DNA from: DATBFX01 sp036558305
GTDB taxonomy: Bacteria > Chloroflexota > Chloroflexia > Thermomicrobiales > UBA6265
Assembly (NCBI GenBank): GCA_036558305.1
Contig: DATBFX010000486.1
Coordinates: 1-14,338 of the forward strand
Reading direction: 5' to 3'
Length of the DNA: 14,338 bases
The notes under the pieces are model-generated. The model did not search any database and was not told the origin of the DNA. It was given only the letters and a program-made list of their open reading frames with translations. Below, in pieces: positions 1 to 7,178 of the stretch. Position 1 is the first letter of the stretch. Every line of letters begins with the position of its first letter. The position numbers and the translations under genes are program-made.

Positions 1-314
1 GCGATCAGACCGGCGACGAGGGCCGCCGCCGAGCTGCCGAGGCCCCGCGCGACCGGCACCTCGGCCCGGACGGTCATCGCGAACGGCGGCAGCGATCGTC
101 CGTAGACCTGGGCGAGGTCGTGCATCGCGTCGAGGGAGTAATTGCTGGTCTGGCCGTCGAGCAGGTGGGCTTCCGACCCGGTGACGGTGACGGCGCCGGG
201 ATCGCCGTCGGTGTCGATCTCGATTTCGTTCCACAGATCGAGCGCGAGTCCGAGCGCGTCGAAGCCGGGTCCGAGATTCGCCGAGGACGCGGGCGCCCTA
301 ACCGTGAAGCGCAT
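1..314 (-). CDS. thrB: Homoserine kinase, N-terminal part (cut by window edge)
   Basis: Homoserine kinase phosphorylates L-homoserine with ATP and supplies the substrate of the adjacent threonine synthase (cytosolic, threonine pathway). Only the first 104 codons are in the window. Reading the minus strand from the ATG at 314-312 gives MRFTVRAPASSANLGPGFD, the typical GHMP-kinase N-terminus. Residues 87-98 read PVARGLGSSAAA, the glycine/serine-rich ATP-binding loop of the family. The ATG lies inside the end of thrC: the two genes overlap by 17 nt (298-314) in different frames, which indicates translational coupling in a thrC-thrB operon. The start is chosen because the conserved family N-terminus begins there and no ribosome-binding site further upstream fits better. 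The C-terminal two thirds lie outside the window. Confidence 0.95.
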   Translation of the reverse strand, partial: MRFTVRAPASSANLGPGFDALGLALDLWNEIEIDTDGDPGAVTVTGSEAHLLDGQTSNYSLDAMHDLAQVYGRSLPPFAMTVRAEVPVARGLGSSAAALVAGLI

Positions 315-1620
315 CGGCGAGCGTCCGCTCCAACGCCGCCTGGTCGGCGGGGATCGTGACCGGGCGGTTCGCCCCCGGTCGTGGCTGCCCGTCGCGATCG
401 TGGAGGTGGTAGGCGACGACGGCATCGGCGTCCTTGAGCACGTGCCCGGTCAAAATGCCAACGACCGTCGCGTCTGGTGCGACGTGCCCTTCGCGCACCA
501 GGCGACGCACACCGGCCAGCGACGCCGCCGACGCGGGTTCGCAGCCGATGCCGGCGCGATCGATCTCGGCCTTGGCGTCGAGGATCTCCTCGTCGGCGAC
601 GGTCGTGACGATGCCGTCCGTCAACTGGATGGCGCGCCGTGCGCGCTCGACGCTGGCGGGATTGCCGATCTTGATCGCGGTCGCGACCGTCTCGGCGACG
701 ACCGGGCGATAGCGGTCGAAACCGCTCGCGAAGTAGTCGGCGAACGGCGCCGCACCCGCCGCTTGCACCGTTGCCAACCGCGGCATCCGGTCGATCAGCC
801 CGGCGTCGTAGAGATCCGAGAGCGCCTTGCCGAACGCGGCGGTGTTGCCGAGATTGCCACCGGGCAAGGCGATCACGTCCGGCACCTGCCAGTCGAGTTG
901 GTCGAGGAGCTCGAAGACGATCGTCTTTTGCCCCTCCAGCCGGAACGGATTGACCGAATTGACGAGGTAGACCGGATGGTTGGCGGTCAACTCCCGCAGC
1001 AGCGCGAGGGCGGTGTCGAAATCGCCCTGGACCTGGACGATGCGGGCGCCGTGCGCGATCGTCTGCGCCAGCTTGCCGCCGGCGATCTTCCCCTCGGGGA
1101 TCAGCACGAGCGCCGCCAAACCCGCCGCCGCCGCGTACGACGCGAGCGACGCCGACGTGTTCCCGGTCGATGCGCAGGCGACGATCCGGGCGCCGACCGC
1201 GACCGCGTGACTGACGCCGACCGTCGTTCCGCGATCCTTGAAAGACGCGGTCGGATTCTGGCCCTCGTGCTTGAGCCCGATCCGCTCCAGACCGGCGTAG
1301 CGAGCCAATCGCTGGTCCCAATAGATCGGCGTGTTGCCCTCGGCGCGGCTGACGATCGCCGCCTCCGGTAGCGCCGGCAGCAGCGCGCGGTATCGCCAGA
1401 CACCGGACTGACGCAGCGTCGTCGGAAGATCGATTGCCAGGTCGCTCGGCCGCATCCGTTGCGGAAACGACAGTTCGACGTCCAACAGGCCGCCGCAATC
1501 CGGGCACTGAACGACGGGGCGATCGGCGGGCACGGTCCGACCGCACGCCATGCAGCGGACGACGATCGCCGAGAGCGATGCCTCGCCGCGCACGCGCGTT
1601 TCCTCCTGGACCAGGCTCAT
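298..1620 (-). CDS. thrC: Threonine synthase
   Basis: PLP-dependent enzyme that converts O-phospho-L-homoserine to L-threonine and phosphate. It is 440 aa from the ATG at 1620. An N-terminal zinc-ribbon-like segment has Cys at about 23, 26, 39 and 42. The substrate/PLP motifs follow in order: GNTP at 95-98, NPTASFKDR with the Schiff-base lysine at 128, STGNTSAS at 151-158, and the phosphate-binding PGGNLGN at 253-259. This is the fold-type II threonine synthase layout. An in-frame GTG extends the frame to 1689, but a TGGTATGCT extended -10 lies there, so an internal start is likelier. ATG 1634 (five codons upstream, with GGA 8 nt before it) is an alternative to ATG 1620, which follows a G-run. 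The gene is the first of the thrC-thrB pair and is divergent from the broken toxin-antitoxin genes. Confidence 0.96.
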   Translation of the reverse strand: MSLVQEETRVRGEASLSAIVVRCMACGRTVPADRPVVQCPDCGGLLDVELSFPQRMRPSDLAIDLPTTLRQSGVWRYRALLPALPEAAIVSRAEGNTPIYWDQRLARYAGLERIGLKHEGQNPTASFKDRGTTVGVSHAVAVGARIVACASTGNTSASLASYAAAAGLAALVLIPEGKIAGGKLAQTIAHGARIVQVQGDFDTALALLRELTANHPVYLVNSVNPFRLEGQKTIVFELLDQLDWQVPDVIALPGGNLGNTAAFGKALSDLYDAGLIDRMPRLATVQAAGAAPFADYFASGFDRYRPVVAETVATAIKIGNPASVERARRAIQLTDGIVTTVADEEILDAKAEIDRAGIGCEPASAASLAGVRRLVREGHVAPDATVVGILTGHVLKDADAVVAYHLHDRDGQPRPGANRPVTIPADQAALERTLADALHG

Positions 1621-1679
1621 CTCCCCCCCTGCCATTCGTCGTTCCGTCGTTGCCGCCGGAACGAATGTGCTGGGGGAGG

Positions 1680-1688
1680 AGCATACCA
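1680..1688 (-). promoter_or_regulatory. Extended -10 promoter candidate for thrCB
   Basis: Read on the minus strand, this is TGGTATGCT, that is TG-N-TATGCT. It is a good extended -10 element about 60 nt upstream of the thrC ATG at 1620, and no convincing -35 is visible. It sits inside the longest possible thrC frame, which supports the shorter start. Weak evidence, sequence resemblance only. Confidence 0.4.
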
Positions 1689-1718
1689 CGGTGGCACTGA
1701 GAGATCGCTGAAAGCAAT

Positions 1719-1732
1719 GCCTGCTGGCAGGC
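1719..1732. promoter_or_regulatory. Perfect palindrome between divergent thrC and higBA
   Basis: GCCTGC-TG-GCAGGC is a perfect 6+2+6 inverted repeat about 107 nt upstream of the toxin TTG and about 31 nt upstream of the thrC -10 candidate. HigA-type antitoxins bind palindromes in their own promoters, so this could be the operator of the toxin-antitoxin operon. No function is shown by the sequence itself, and short palindromes of this size also occur by chance. Confidence 0.25.
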
Positions 1733-1838
1733 GAGCTGGATCGCGGCGAACCTCCGTGTGGCAGAATTGAAGACGTTCGGCGGCTGGTTTGGCGGGGCTT
1801 CCTGTCTCAATCAACGGGATTCGCACGAGGAGCAACGC

Positions 1839-2218
1839 TTGCCGCCGCGGGACCTGTCGTTCGAAATCGTCTTCTACCAGGAGGAGGCTGGCCAGAAGCC
1901 CGTTGCCGAGTTTTTGCGCGGGCTGCGCCGTAGTCCGGTTCTTGCAAACCGGATACGGAGCGAAATCGAAAAGCTCGCGGATGGGCGCTATCACCGATCC
2001 CCAAACACGAAAGAGATTGGCCGAGATCTTTTTACGAGTTGCGCGTGCGGGGGGCAGACGACGGGCGCGTCTTGTATTTCTACACGGCGAATCGCCAGGT
2101 TATCGTCGTCCATGCATTCCGAAAGAAGTCACGACAGACGCCCACCGATGAGATCCGAATCGCACTCGCACGAAAGTCTCGGTATGAAGAGCGCGCCGAG
2201 ATCCTGGAGGAGCCATGA
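1839..2218 (+). pseudogene. higB: HigB/RelE-type toxin (Gp49-like), frameshifted
   Basis: Toxin of the HigB/phage Gp49-like branch of the RelE superfamily, which are ribosome-dependent mRNA endonucleases in the family. The start is TTG at 1839, with GAGGAG at 1827-1832 six nt before it. The first frame gives the family pattern: FEIVFYQEEAGQKPVAEFL, an Arg/Ile-rich helix, then PNTKEIGRDLF to about residue 65. It then derails into unrelated sequence. The family continuation YELRV...GRVLYFYTANRQVIVVHAFRKKSRQTP..EIRIA resumes at 2033 in the -1 frame and runs to TGA 2216-2218. The break is at the T5 run 2029-2033, and one more T would restore a 126-aa protein. The stop overlaps the antitoxin ATG by 4 nt (ATGA). 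It is either a true pseudogene or an assembly indel. The identity of the family is clear, but the exact subfamily is not. Confidence 0.82.
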
Positions 2219-2653
2219 AACCGGCCTTCAAGCAAGAACTCGATGAGATGTTCGAGGACATCGTCGACGATCAGGCCGTTGCCAAAGATGGGATGACACT
2301 CGATGTGGCGACCCAGTTCTACGCGTTGCGTGAGCGGCGCGGTCTGAACGCTGGAGGACGTCGCCAGGCGTGTCGATAAGACGGCGCGCACGATCGGCCG
2401 GATTGAGAACCCGCCGTTGGGCACTTCTCAGAACCTCTCGGAACTCAAGAAGATCGTCGAAGCCCTTGGAGCGGTCATCGACATCACGATCGTGCCTCTC
2501 GAAGACCTCGATGCCTATCAGGCGCTCTATCCGCCGAAACCGACATTGGAGAACGTCAAAGCTCGGCTGCAAGCCGATCAGTGGGCCTCTGAGACCAACG
2601 TCAGCCCAATTCCGCAGCAACCCGCGCGACCTCGGCGGCGAAAGGCCGGCTGA
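2215..2653 (+). pseudogene. higA: HigA/XRE-type antitoxin, frameshifted
   Basis: Cognate antitoxin of the preceding toxin, with its ATG in the ATGA overlap. The first 44 codons (MKPAFKQELDEMFEDIV...ALRERRGL) lead into a Cro/C1-type helix-turn-helix, but an extra A at 2347-2348 shifts the frame and TAA follows at 2377. Removing that base restores TLEDVARRVDKTARTIGRIE, the HTH core. A C-terminal part follows that ends at TGA 2651-2653, giving a 145-aa protein. In the family the HTH represses the toxin-antitoxin promoter and the protein neutralises the toxin. The last 53 bp overlap the 3' end of the convergent HEAT-repeat gene. With both partners frameshifted, the module is probably non-functional unless the two indels are sequencing errors. 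Confidence 0.8.
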
Positions 2654-3410
2654 GGCGATTCTTCTTCAGGTTCTCGCGGACGATCCAGGTCAGGTCGCGG
2701 TCGCCTGAGCGCGCCCACCGTTCCAGGATCGGGAATCCCTCACGCGGGAGTGCCGCAACGAAGAGACTCGGGGCAAAGCCGAGACCCTTCTTGAGGACGG
2801 CGAACGCGTCCGACTTGCGTGCATTGGCACCGGCGGCGGCGAGGTTGGCGACGACTCGCTCGGTCATGCCGAGGGAGAAGCGCGCATGCTCGGGCGAGCG
2901 CAGCAGCGGCGGATGCGCCAGGGCGGTGACGATCGCGCGCTGTTCCAGGTAGTTCGCATCCGGAAGCCACGAATCGAAGATGCCGGCGAGCGCGGCGAAA
3001 TCCCATTCGCCGATGCGTTGGAGCGCGACCGAGACCGCTTCGCGGATGCGCCACCGGCCGTCGTTGGCGAGCTCGCGGAGACGAGCCGCGATCTCCTCGC
3101 GGCGGTCGGCCCCAGCGGTTGGGTAGGCGGCGCCGAGGGCTTGAGTCGCGCAGAATGGCAGGAATTCACGTGGGCTGCCGGTCGGCGCTTCGTCTTCGGC
3201 GATGGCCAGCCATTCGGTCAGGAGCGCCCATTGCGGCTCGGTGGCGCCTTCGGCGGCGAGGCAGTCGGCAAAGGCGGCGGCGAGGGCAAGATTGGCCCGA
3301 GGGCCCGGGAGATTGGACCCGGCAAGCAATATGGATTCGAGTTCGTCGAAGCGGGTGTCGTCGGCGGTCAGGGCGCAGACGAGGGAGAAGTCGGGCTGCG
3401 CTCGTGCCAT
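2601..3410 (-). CDS. HEAT-repeat-like helical protein of unknown role
   Basis: A 269-aa, almost entirely alpha-helical protein. Repeated segments look like HEAT/Armadillo units, for example around residues 119-143 (LRELANDGRWRIREAVSVAL) and near the C-terminus (ERWARSGDRDLTWIVRENL, then LKKNRL). The pattern 'unit performance, D-x-R-W-x-x-R-E-A' resembles HEAT-repeat and DNA-alkylation-repair-like (ALK/AlkD fold) proteins, but no catalytic residues can be named, so I assign no function. The start is ATG 3410, preceded by GAGG with 8 nt spacing. A TTG 12 codons upstream (3446) lacks a good site and falls in the terminator hairpin of the sortase gene. The gene is separated from the upstream sortase gene by that terminator, so it probably has its own promoter. 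Its 3' end is antisense to the end of the antitoxin gene. Confidence 0.8.
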   Translation of the reverse strand: MARAQPDFSLVCALTADDTRFDELESILLAGSNLPGPRANLALAAAFADCLAAEGATEPQWALLTEWLAIAEDEAPTGSPREFLPFCATQALGAAYPTAGADRREEIAARLRELANDGRWRIREAVSVALQRIGEWDFAALAGIFDSWLPDANYLEQRAIVTALAHPPLLRSPEHARFSLGMTERVVANLAAAGANARKSDAFAVLKKGLGFAPSLFVAALPREGFPILERWARSGDRDLTWIVRENLKKNRLSRPFAAEVARVAAELG

Positions 3411-3423
3411 CCGGTCAACCTCG

Positions 3424-3462
3424 CAGGAAAGAACAACCGCCGGCAAGTCCTCGCCGGCGGTT
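3424..3462 (-). terminator. Intrinsic terminator after the sortase gene
   Basis: On the minus strand the stem AACCGCCGGC (rc of 3453-3462) pairs with GCCGGCGGTT (rc of 3435-3444) around an 8-nt loop. This is a perfect 10-bp GC-rich hairpin. It is followed by TTGTTCTTTCC-like pyrimidine/U-rich sequence. It starts 36 nt after the sortase stop codon at 3499 and lies upstream of the HEAT gene start at 3410. Confidence 0.75.
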
Positions 3463-3498
3463 GGATGCGTCTCGATCCGGAAGACTCTGCGCCGGCGG

Positions 3499-4170
3499 TT
3501 AGCTCTTGGCGCGATGCGAGCGGCAGACGGTGCGTTGGAGGTAGACGCCGTTCTGGTAGTCGAACGGACCGCCGCAGGTGATGAGCGTCAGGTCTTCCTG
3601 GTTGGTCGGACCGATGATCTCCTGGATCGGGGCGTTGGCGGAGTCGAAGTTCTTGACCCAATCGACCTCGTAGGTGTAGTCCTGTCCGTCGTCGCCGGTG
3701 ACGTCGATTTTGTCTTTGGCCGCGAGTTGGCCGATGTTGTAGAAGACCGCCGGCCCGACGTCCCAATAGTCGAGGTGACCGGCCATGACGATGTTGTTGA
3801 TCTCGCCGAGTTTGCCGGTCTCCTTGTACCAGGAGACGACCCACGGTCCGGTCGGATCCTCCATTTGGCCATCGACGATCTGGATCGTCTCGACCTGCGC
3901 ATTGAGGTTGATCTTGGCGATCGCGATCGAGACCGGAATCACCCCCTGCGCCTGCTGAGACGTGTCCGGCTCGACGGGGATCGGGCCCGGTCGCTGCCCG
4001 CCGGTCGTCGGCACCTCGCCGAGTTTGGTCGAGACGATCTGGTCGTCCTGGGCCAACGCGTGCGCCGCCATCCCCGGCAACGCGCCGAGCGACAGCATCG
4101 CCGCCCCGACCAGACCGGCGCGGCGCGTGAAACGAAGTGAATCAGCGTCGTTCACCGGTGTCATCTTCAT
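3499..4170 (-). CDS. Sortase (class E/F-like) with twin-arginine-like signal
   Basis: Cysteine transpeptidase of the sortase superfamily, 223 aa. The catalytic set is visible: His in MAGHLDYWDVGPAVF (H132), Cys in LTLITCGGPFD (C199) and Arg in VYLQRTVCRS (R213). Residues 12-40 read LRFTRRAGLVGAAMLSLGAL followed by PGMAAHALA. This is a Tat-like signal with a twin Arg, a hydrophobic stretch and an Ala-x-Ala end. A Pro/Gly/Gln-rich linker (about 43-78) precedes the beta-barrel domain. The C-terminus, after the catalytic Arg, is short and basic (CRSHRAKS). Family members attach proteins to the cell surface or to each other, but no LPXTG-type substrate gene is in the window. ATG 4170 is preceded by GGAG at 7 nt. 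ATG 4164, two codons later, is equally possible. The class assignment is uncertain. Confidence 0.88.
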   Translation of the reverse strand: MKMTPVNDADSLRFTRRAGLVGAAMLSLGALPGMAAHALAQDDQIVSTKLGEVPTTGGQRPGPIPVEPDTSQQAQGVIPVSIAIAKINLNAQVETIQIVDGQMEDPTGPWVVSWYKETGKLGEINNIVMAGHLDYWDVGPAVFYNIGQLAAKDKIDVTGDDGQDYTYEVDWVKNFDSANAPIQEIIGPTNQEDLTLITCGGPFDYQNGVYLQRTVCRSHRAKS

Positions 4171-4487
4171 CCTTCGTCTCCGTTCGTCGTGCCGACGTGG
4201 ATTGCAATCCCTGTTAGTCCCGATGACCGCGGGCATGACCCGTACATACCGGGTCGTGGTCGGAGTTCGCCCGCGCGTCCCATCCTTACATACGCGCGAC
4301 GTTGCCAAATCGTATCACCTCGTCTCGCGAGGTTCGAGTGGTCGCCCATGCGACGCTGCCCGGAGATGGCGGCGTTGGGAACGCTCGACGGCCGACCGCG
4401 GGCCAAGTGTGCTACCCTCACGACGCCGGACCGGCGATGGCGTGGTCTGGTTGGGACATCCGAACTCACGCTCCGCGGCGAACACCC
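4171..4487. other. Divergent intergenic region, no gene seen
   Basis: A 317-nt gap between the divergent sortase and small membrane protein genes. I see no coding sequence or RNA gene. It holds two small inverted repeats: a perfect 12-mer GGATTGCAATCC at 4199-4210, and GACCCG-7 nt-CGGGTC at 4237-4255. These could be operators, but this is not demonstrated. On the plus strand TG-C-TACCCT at 4410-4418 is a weak extended -10 candidate for the downstream gene. If the membrane-protein gene starts at the in-frame ATG 4437 instead of 4488, the gap shrinks by 51 nt. Confidence 0.6.
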
Positions 4488-5000
4488 ATGCCTGACCTCC
4501 CCAACCTCTTCCACGGTGACAACCGGCTGCTCTGGCTCCTGATCGGCGTTTGCCTGGCCATGGTGCTGACGATCGAAGCGGTCGAGGCGGCGGTGGAAGG
4601 CACCTGGCCGCACCAGCGGCGACCGACGCGGATGCTGCCGCGCGAACGCTCTGCCCACGCGATCTGGGGTGTCGTTGCGCTGCTGGTCCTACCGGGCGCG
4701 CTGCTCGAAATCTTGAATCTCGGCGTCCTGGTCTGGCGTAAATTGGAGCACACGCAGACGCAGGTGCTCGGGAGCATCTTCGTCGGGATCGGCTGGGGGA
4801 TTTTTTTGCTCGCCAGTTCCGATCGGTTGCCGGTCCGGCGCTACCTGGCGACGGTCGGCCCGGTTGCCCCGATCGCGCTGCTCGGCGTGCTGTTGTTCGG
4901 TGACGTCTTGTTGCTGATCGCGTTTCTCGACATCAGACCCTCGGTCGACGAGGTCCGCGACGCGATCCCGGTCCTGATGGCAGGACGGTGGCTCGCCTGA
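4488..5000 (+). CDS. Small membrane protein with four predicted helices
   Basis: A 170-aa hydrophobic protein of unknown function. Predicted membrane segments by eye are at about 13-34, 58-83, 94-110 and 124-148, separated by short basic loops such as HQRRPTRMLPRER (42-54) and DRLPVRRY (112-119). I do not recognise a family. The frame is open upstream, with an alternative ATG at 4437 that would add 17 residues, and neither start has a strong ribosome-binding site, so the start is uncertain. The gene ends 42 nt before the MFS transporter gene on the same strand, with no terminator between, so co-transcription is plausible. It could be an accessory membrane protein of the exporter, which is inference from position only. 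Confidence 0.75.
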   Translation: MPDLPNLFHGDNRLLWLLIGVCLAMVLTIEAVEAAVEGTWPHQRRPTRMLPRERSAHAIWGVVALLVLPGALLEILNLGVLVWRKLEHTQTQVLGSIFVGIGWGIFLLASSDRLPVRRYLATVGPVAPIALLGVLLFGDVLLLIAFLDIRPSVDEVRDAIPVLMAGRWLA

Positions 5001-5042
5001 CCAACGGCCAGGCCACGCGGCACGTTTCGGCGCCGGCGGCAG

Positions 5043-6551
5043 ATGGCAGGTAATCCCGCGAGCGATTACCCTGGGTCGGCGACGCGGCGGTACGCGGGCG
5101 AGGATGATATTCGGTTTATGAGCGACGGCGAACGCGTCCATCTCCAGACAGCGTCCCCGGAGGCGCAACCGTCCGTCGACCTCGGCGGAGCGTCGCTCGC
5201 GGTTGCCCAAGCCGGGACGAGGTTGCCGGTCGCGACGCCCGCAAAACGCGCGGTGGCGAAGCAGCCGTCGTTGCTGCGGGACGAAGCCTTCTTCCTGTTC
5301 TGGCTCAGCCGGTTGCTGACGCAAACGGGGCAGGGTGCACTGGTCTACGCCCTGCTGATCATCGTGGTCGATCGGACCGACGCGTCGTTCTTCAATTCGC
5401 TGTTCGTCGTCAGCGCGATCCTGCCGGCGCTGGCCTTCGGGTTGCCGGCGGGGATCGTCGTCGATTCGATCCCGCGGCGACCGCTGATGATCTGCCTCAA
5501 CCTGGCGCGGTTTTCGTTCGCGCTGGCGCTGGTGGCGCGCGAGCCGTCGCTGCCGGGGATTTTCGCCGCCTCGCTCGGAATCTGGACGATCCAACAGTTC
5601 TACGCGCCGGCCGAGTCCTCGCTCCTGCCGACGCTGGTCCCCCGCGGCAGGTTGACCGGCGCCCAGGCGCTCTCCAATCTCGCGCTGACGCTGGCGCAGG
5701 CGCTCGGACTCGTCCTGCTCGCCCCGCTGATGTTGAAGACGACCGGGCCCACCTCGCTCTTTGCCGTCTGCGCCGTCCTCTTCGTGGCGGCGACGGTGCT
5801 GGTCGCGCTCTTGCCGACCGTCGAGGACCATCTGACGGCGCTGCCGGTTCGGCAACCGGCGCGGCGGCTCCGGGAAGCGCTGGCGTTGGGTTGGCGGACG
5901 GTGCGCAACGATCACGTCGTCTACGAGGTACTTACCGACGACGTCCTGGTCGGGGTCGGCGGAAGCGCCCTCGTCGTGATCACGCCGCTCTACCTCAAGG
6001 GAGTGCTGAACACGGCGGCGGAGAACACCGTCTTCGTCTTTGCGCCGGCCGCGCTCGGGCTTGTCGTCGGTCTGCGCGTTTCGGGCTGGATCGGTCTTAT
6101 GCTGGGGCCGCGGCGGGTGGCGACCTGGGGCTTGATGCTGTTTGCCCTCTGCATCGGCTCGCTCGGATTCGTCAGCTCGATCCACACCTTCCTGGTGAAC
6201 GGGTTGGGGATACCGGTCGACCGGATCGCGGCGACGCTGCACGTGCCGCCGCTGATCCTGATCGTGATGGTCATCTCGATTCCGGCCGGGTTCGCCTCGT
6301 CGGTCGTCAGCGTGTCGGCGCGTTCGGTTTTGCTGGCGCGAACACCGCCCGCGTCGCGCGGTCAGGTGATCGCCACCCAATCGCTGATCCAGAACGTCGG
6401 CGCCCTGATCCCGACGCTGGTGGCGGGGATCGCCGCCGACCTGATCGGCGTCGAACGGGTCGCCGTCGCCATCGCCGCGCTGATGGCCGCTGGCGCCGTC
6501 GCCGCATTGACCAAGTACCGCCCGGTCCCGGCGCCGGCAACGACCGGATGA
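5043..6551 (+). CDS. MFS transporter (EntS/MFS_3-like exporter)
   Basis: Major facilitator superfamily permease, 502 aa, in the cytoplasmic membrane. About twelve hydrophobic segments can be counted from residue 82 (EAFFLFWLSRLL...) to the C-terminus (VAVAIAALMAAGAVAAL). The loop between helices 2 and 3 reads GIVVDSIPRRPLM, a variant of the MFS motif A (G-x-x-x-D-R-x-x-R-R) as in EntS/MFS_3 drug and siderophore exporters. Residues 1-80 form an unusual polar N-terminal extension. Starts at ATG 5043 or ATG 5118 are possible, and neither has a clear ribosome-binding site. Starting at 5118 would shorten the extension by 25 residues. The substrate cannot be told from the sequence. Confidence 0.88.
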   Translation: MAGNPASDYPGSATRRYAGEDDIRFMSDGERVHLQTASPEAQPSVDLGGASLAVAQAGTRLPVATPAKRAVAKQPSLLRDEAFFLFWLSRLLTQTGQGALVYALLIIVVDRTDASFFNSLFVVSAILPALAFGLPAGIVVDSIPRRPLMICLNLARFSFALALVAREPSLPGIFAASLGIWTIQQFYAPAESSLLPTLVPRGRLTGAQALSNLALTLAQALGLVLLAPLMLKTTGPTSLFAVCAVLFVAATVLVALLPTVEDHLTALPVRQPARRLREALALGWRTVRNDHVVYEVLTDDVLVGVGGSALVVITPLYLKGVLNTAAENTVFVFAPAALGLVVGLRVSGWIGLMLGPRRVATWGLMLFALCIGSLGFVSSIHTFLVNGLGIPVDRIAATLHVPPLILIVMVISIPAGFASSVVSVSARSVLLARTPPASRGQVIATQSLIQNVGALIPTLVAGIAADLIGVERVAVAIAALMAAGAVAALTKYRPVPAPATTG

Positions 6552-6709
6552 CCTCGTTCTGATCTCACAGATGTGCAAACGCGCCGCCCAGAAGTTCCCT
6601 CCGGGCTCATGCGTCATTATCACCAATGGGCCATTGCCAAACCGCCGCTCCGGGAGAGACTAGCCCCAGGCGGCAGAAGACGCCGCGTCGGGATCGAGGA
6701 GCGGCGGCC
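6552..6709. other. Intergenic spacer before small membrane protein
   Basis: A 158-nt gap. It contains a 13-nt palindrome CAATGG-G-CCATTG (6624-6636). No terminator for the MFS gene and no strong promoter were recognised. The ribosome-binding site GAGGAG for the next gene lies at its right end. Confidence 0.5.
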
Positions 6710-7150
6710 ATGTCCAGTACGCGCGCAACGTTGGAACAACAAGCCGAGGCATACGAGCGCCACCTTCGCGAGAATTGGGATCGGTTGCCAGCCTGGGAGC
6801 AAGAGCAGGCGGAGCGGTATTTCGCCTGGAAGCACGCCAATCCGGGATCGCTGATCTATCAGCGCCCGGTGTCATCGGCGCCACGCGGCAATGAAGGATT
6901 GAGTTGGGCCGTCAAGGGGGGTTATCTCTGCGCCGTGGCGGCCTTTCTCCTGTCTCCCCTCATCTTTGCCCCGATCGGCATTCTCCTTGGCATCTACAAC
7001 ATCACTCGTGGGCGTTACGGACACGGCGTGGCCCACGTGGTCCTGGCGATCTGCGGCACGGTCCTGGCCATCGTCGTTTCCGCCCTGCTGCTCGACTGGA
7101 TTCAAGTCCTCCAGGAGCGGCTCGTCGATCTCCAATCTCAGCGCCGCTGA
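6710..7150 (+). CDS. DUF4190-like small membrane protein
   Basis: A 146-aa protein with a charged N-terminal helical part (about 5-45: EQQAEAYERHLRENWDRLPA..) and two membrane helices at about 68-96 and 106-128. The helices carry GILLGIYNITRGRYGHG between them, the glycine-rich hairpin seen in DUF4190-type proteins. A basic coiled tail (WIQVLQERLVDLQSQRR) ends the protein. No enzymatic motif is seen. The start ATG 6710 has GAGGAG with 8 nt spacing. The longer frame from 6626 has no such site. The gene is convergent with tyrS, whose stop lies 28 nt away. The function is unknown, and the family call rests on resemblance of the helix hairpin only. Confidence 0.8.
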   Translation: MSSTRATLEQQAEAYERHLRENWDRLPAWEQEQAERYFAWKHANPGSLIYQRPVSSAPRGNEGLSWAVKGGYLCAVAAFLLSPLIFAPIGILLGIYNITRGRYGHGVAHVVLAICGTVLAIVVSALLLDWIQVLQERLVDLQSQRR

Positions 7151-7178
7151 GCGGATCGGCTGGCCGGTCGATCGGCGA

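Noticed and set aside
74..1810. Long reading frame (578 codons) overlapping thrB and thrC on the minus strand in another frame
   Set aside because: Very Arg/Gly/Ala-rich, out of frame with the clear thrC motifs. It is a mirror frame typical of high-GC DNA.
2025..2040. Programmed -1 ribosomal frameshift in the toxin gene
   Set aside because: The zero-frame codons are CTT TTT, not an X-XXY-YYZ slippery heptamer, and the T run is only five long. The antitoxin has an opposite indel with no slippery site, so decay or sequencing error is simpler.
4199..4210. Perfect 12-nt palindrome GGATTGCAATCC upstream of the sortase gene as an operator
   Set aside because: Palindromes of this length are expected a few times by chance in a window of this size; noted only in the intergenic description.
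4689..6626. Antisense reading frame of 645 codons opposite the MFS gene
   Set aside because: Arg/Asp/Gln-rich low-complexity translation opposite a clear membrane protein; no family features.
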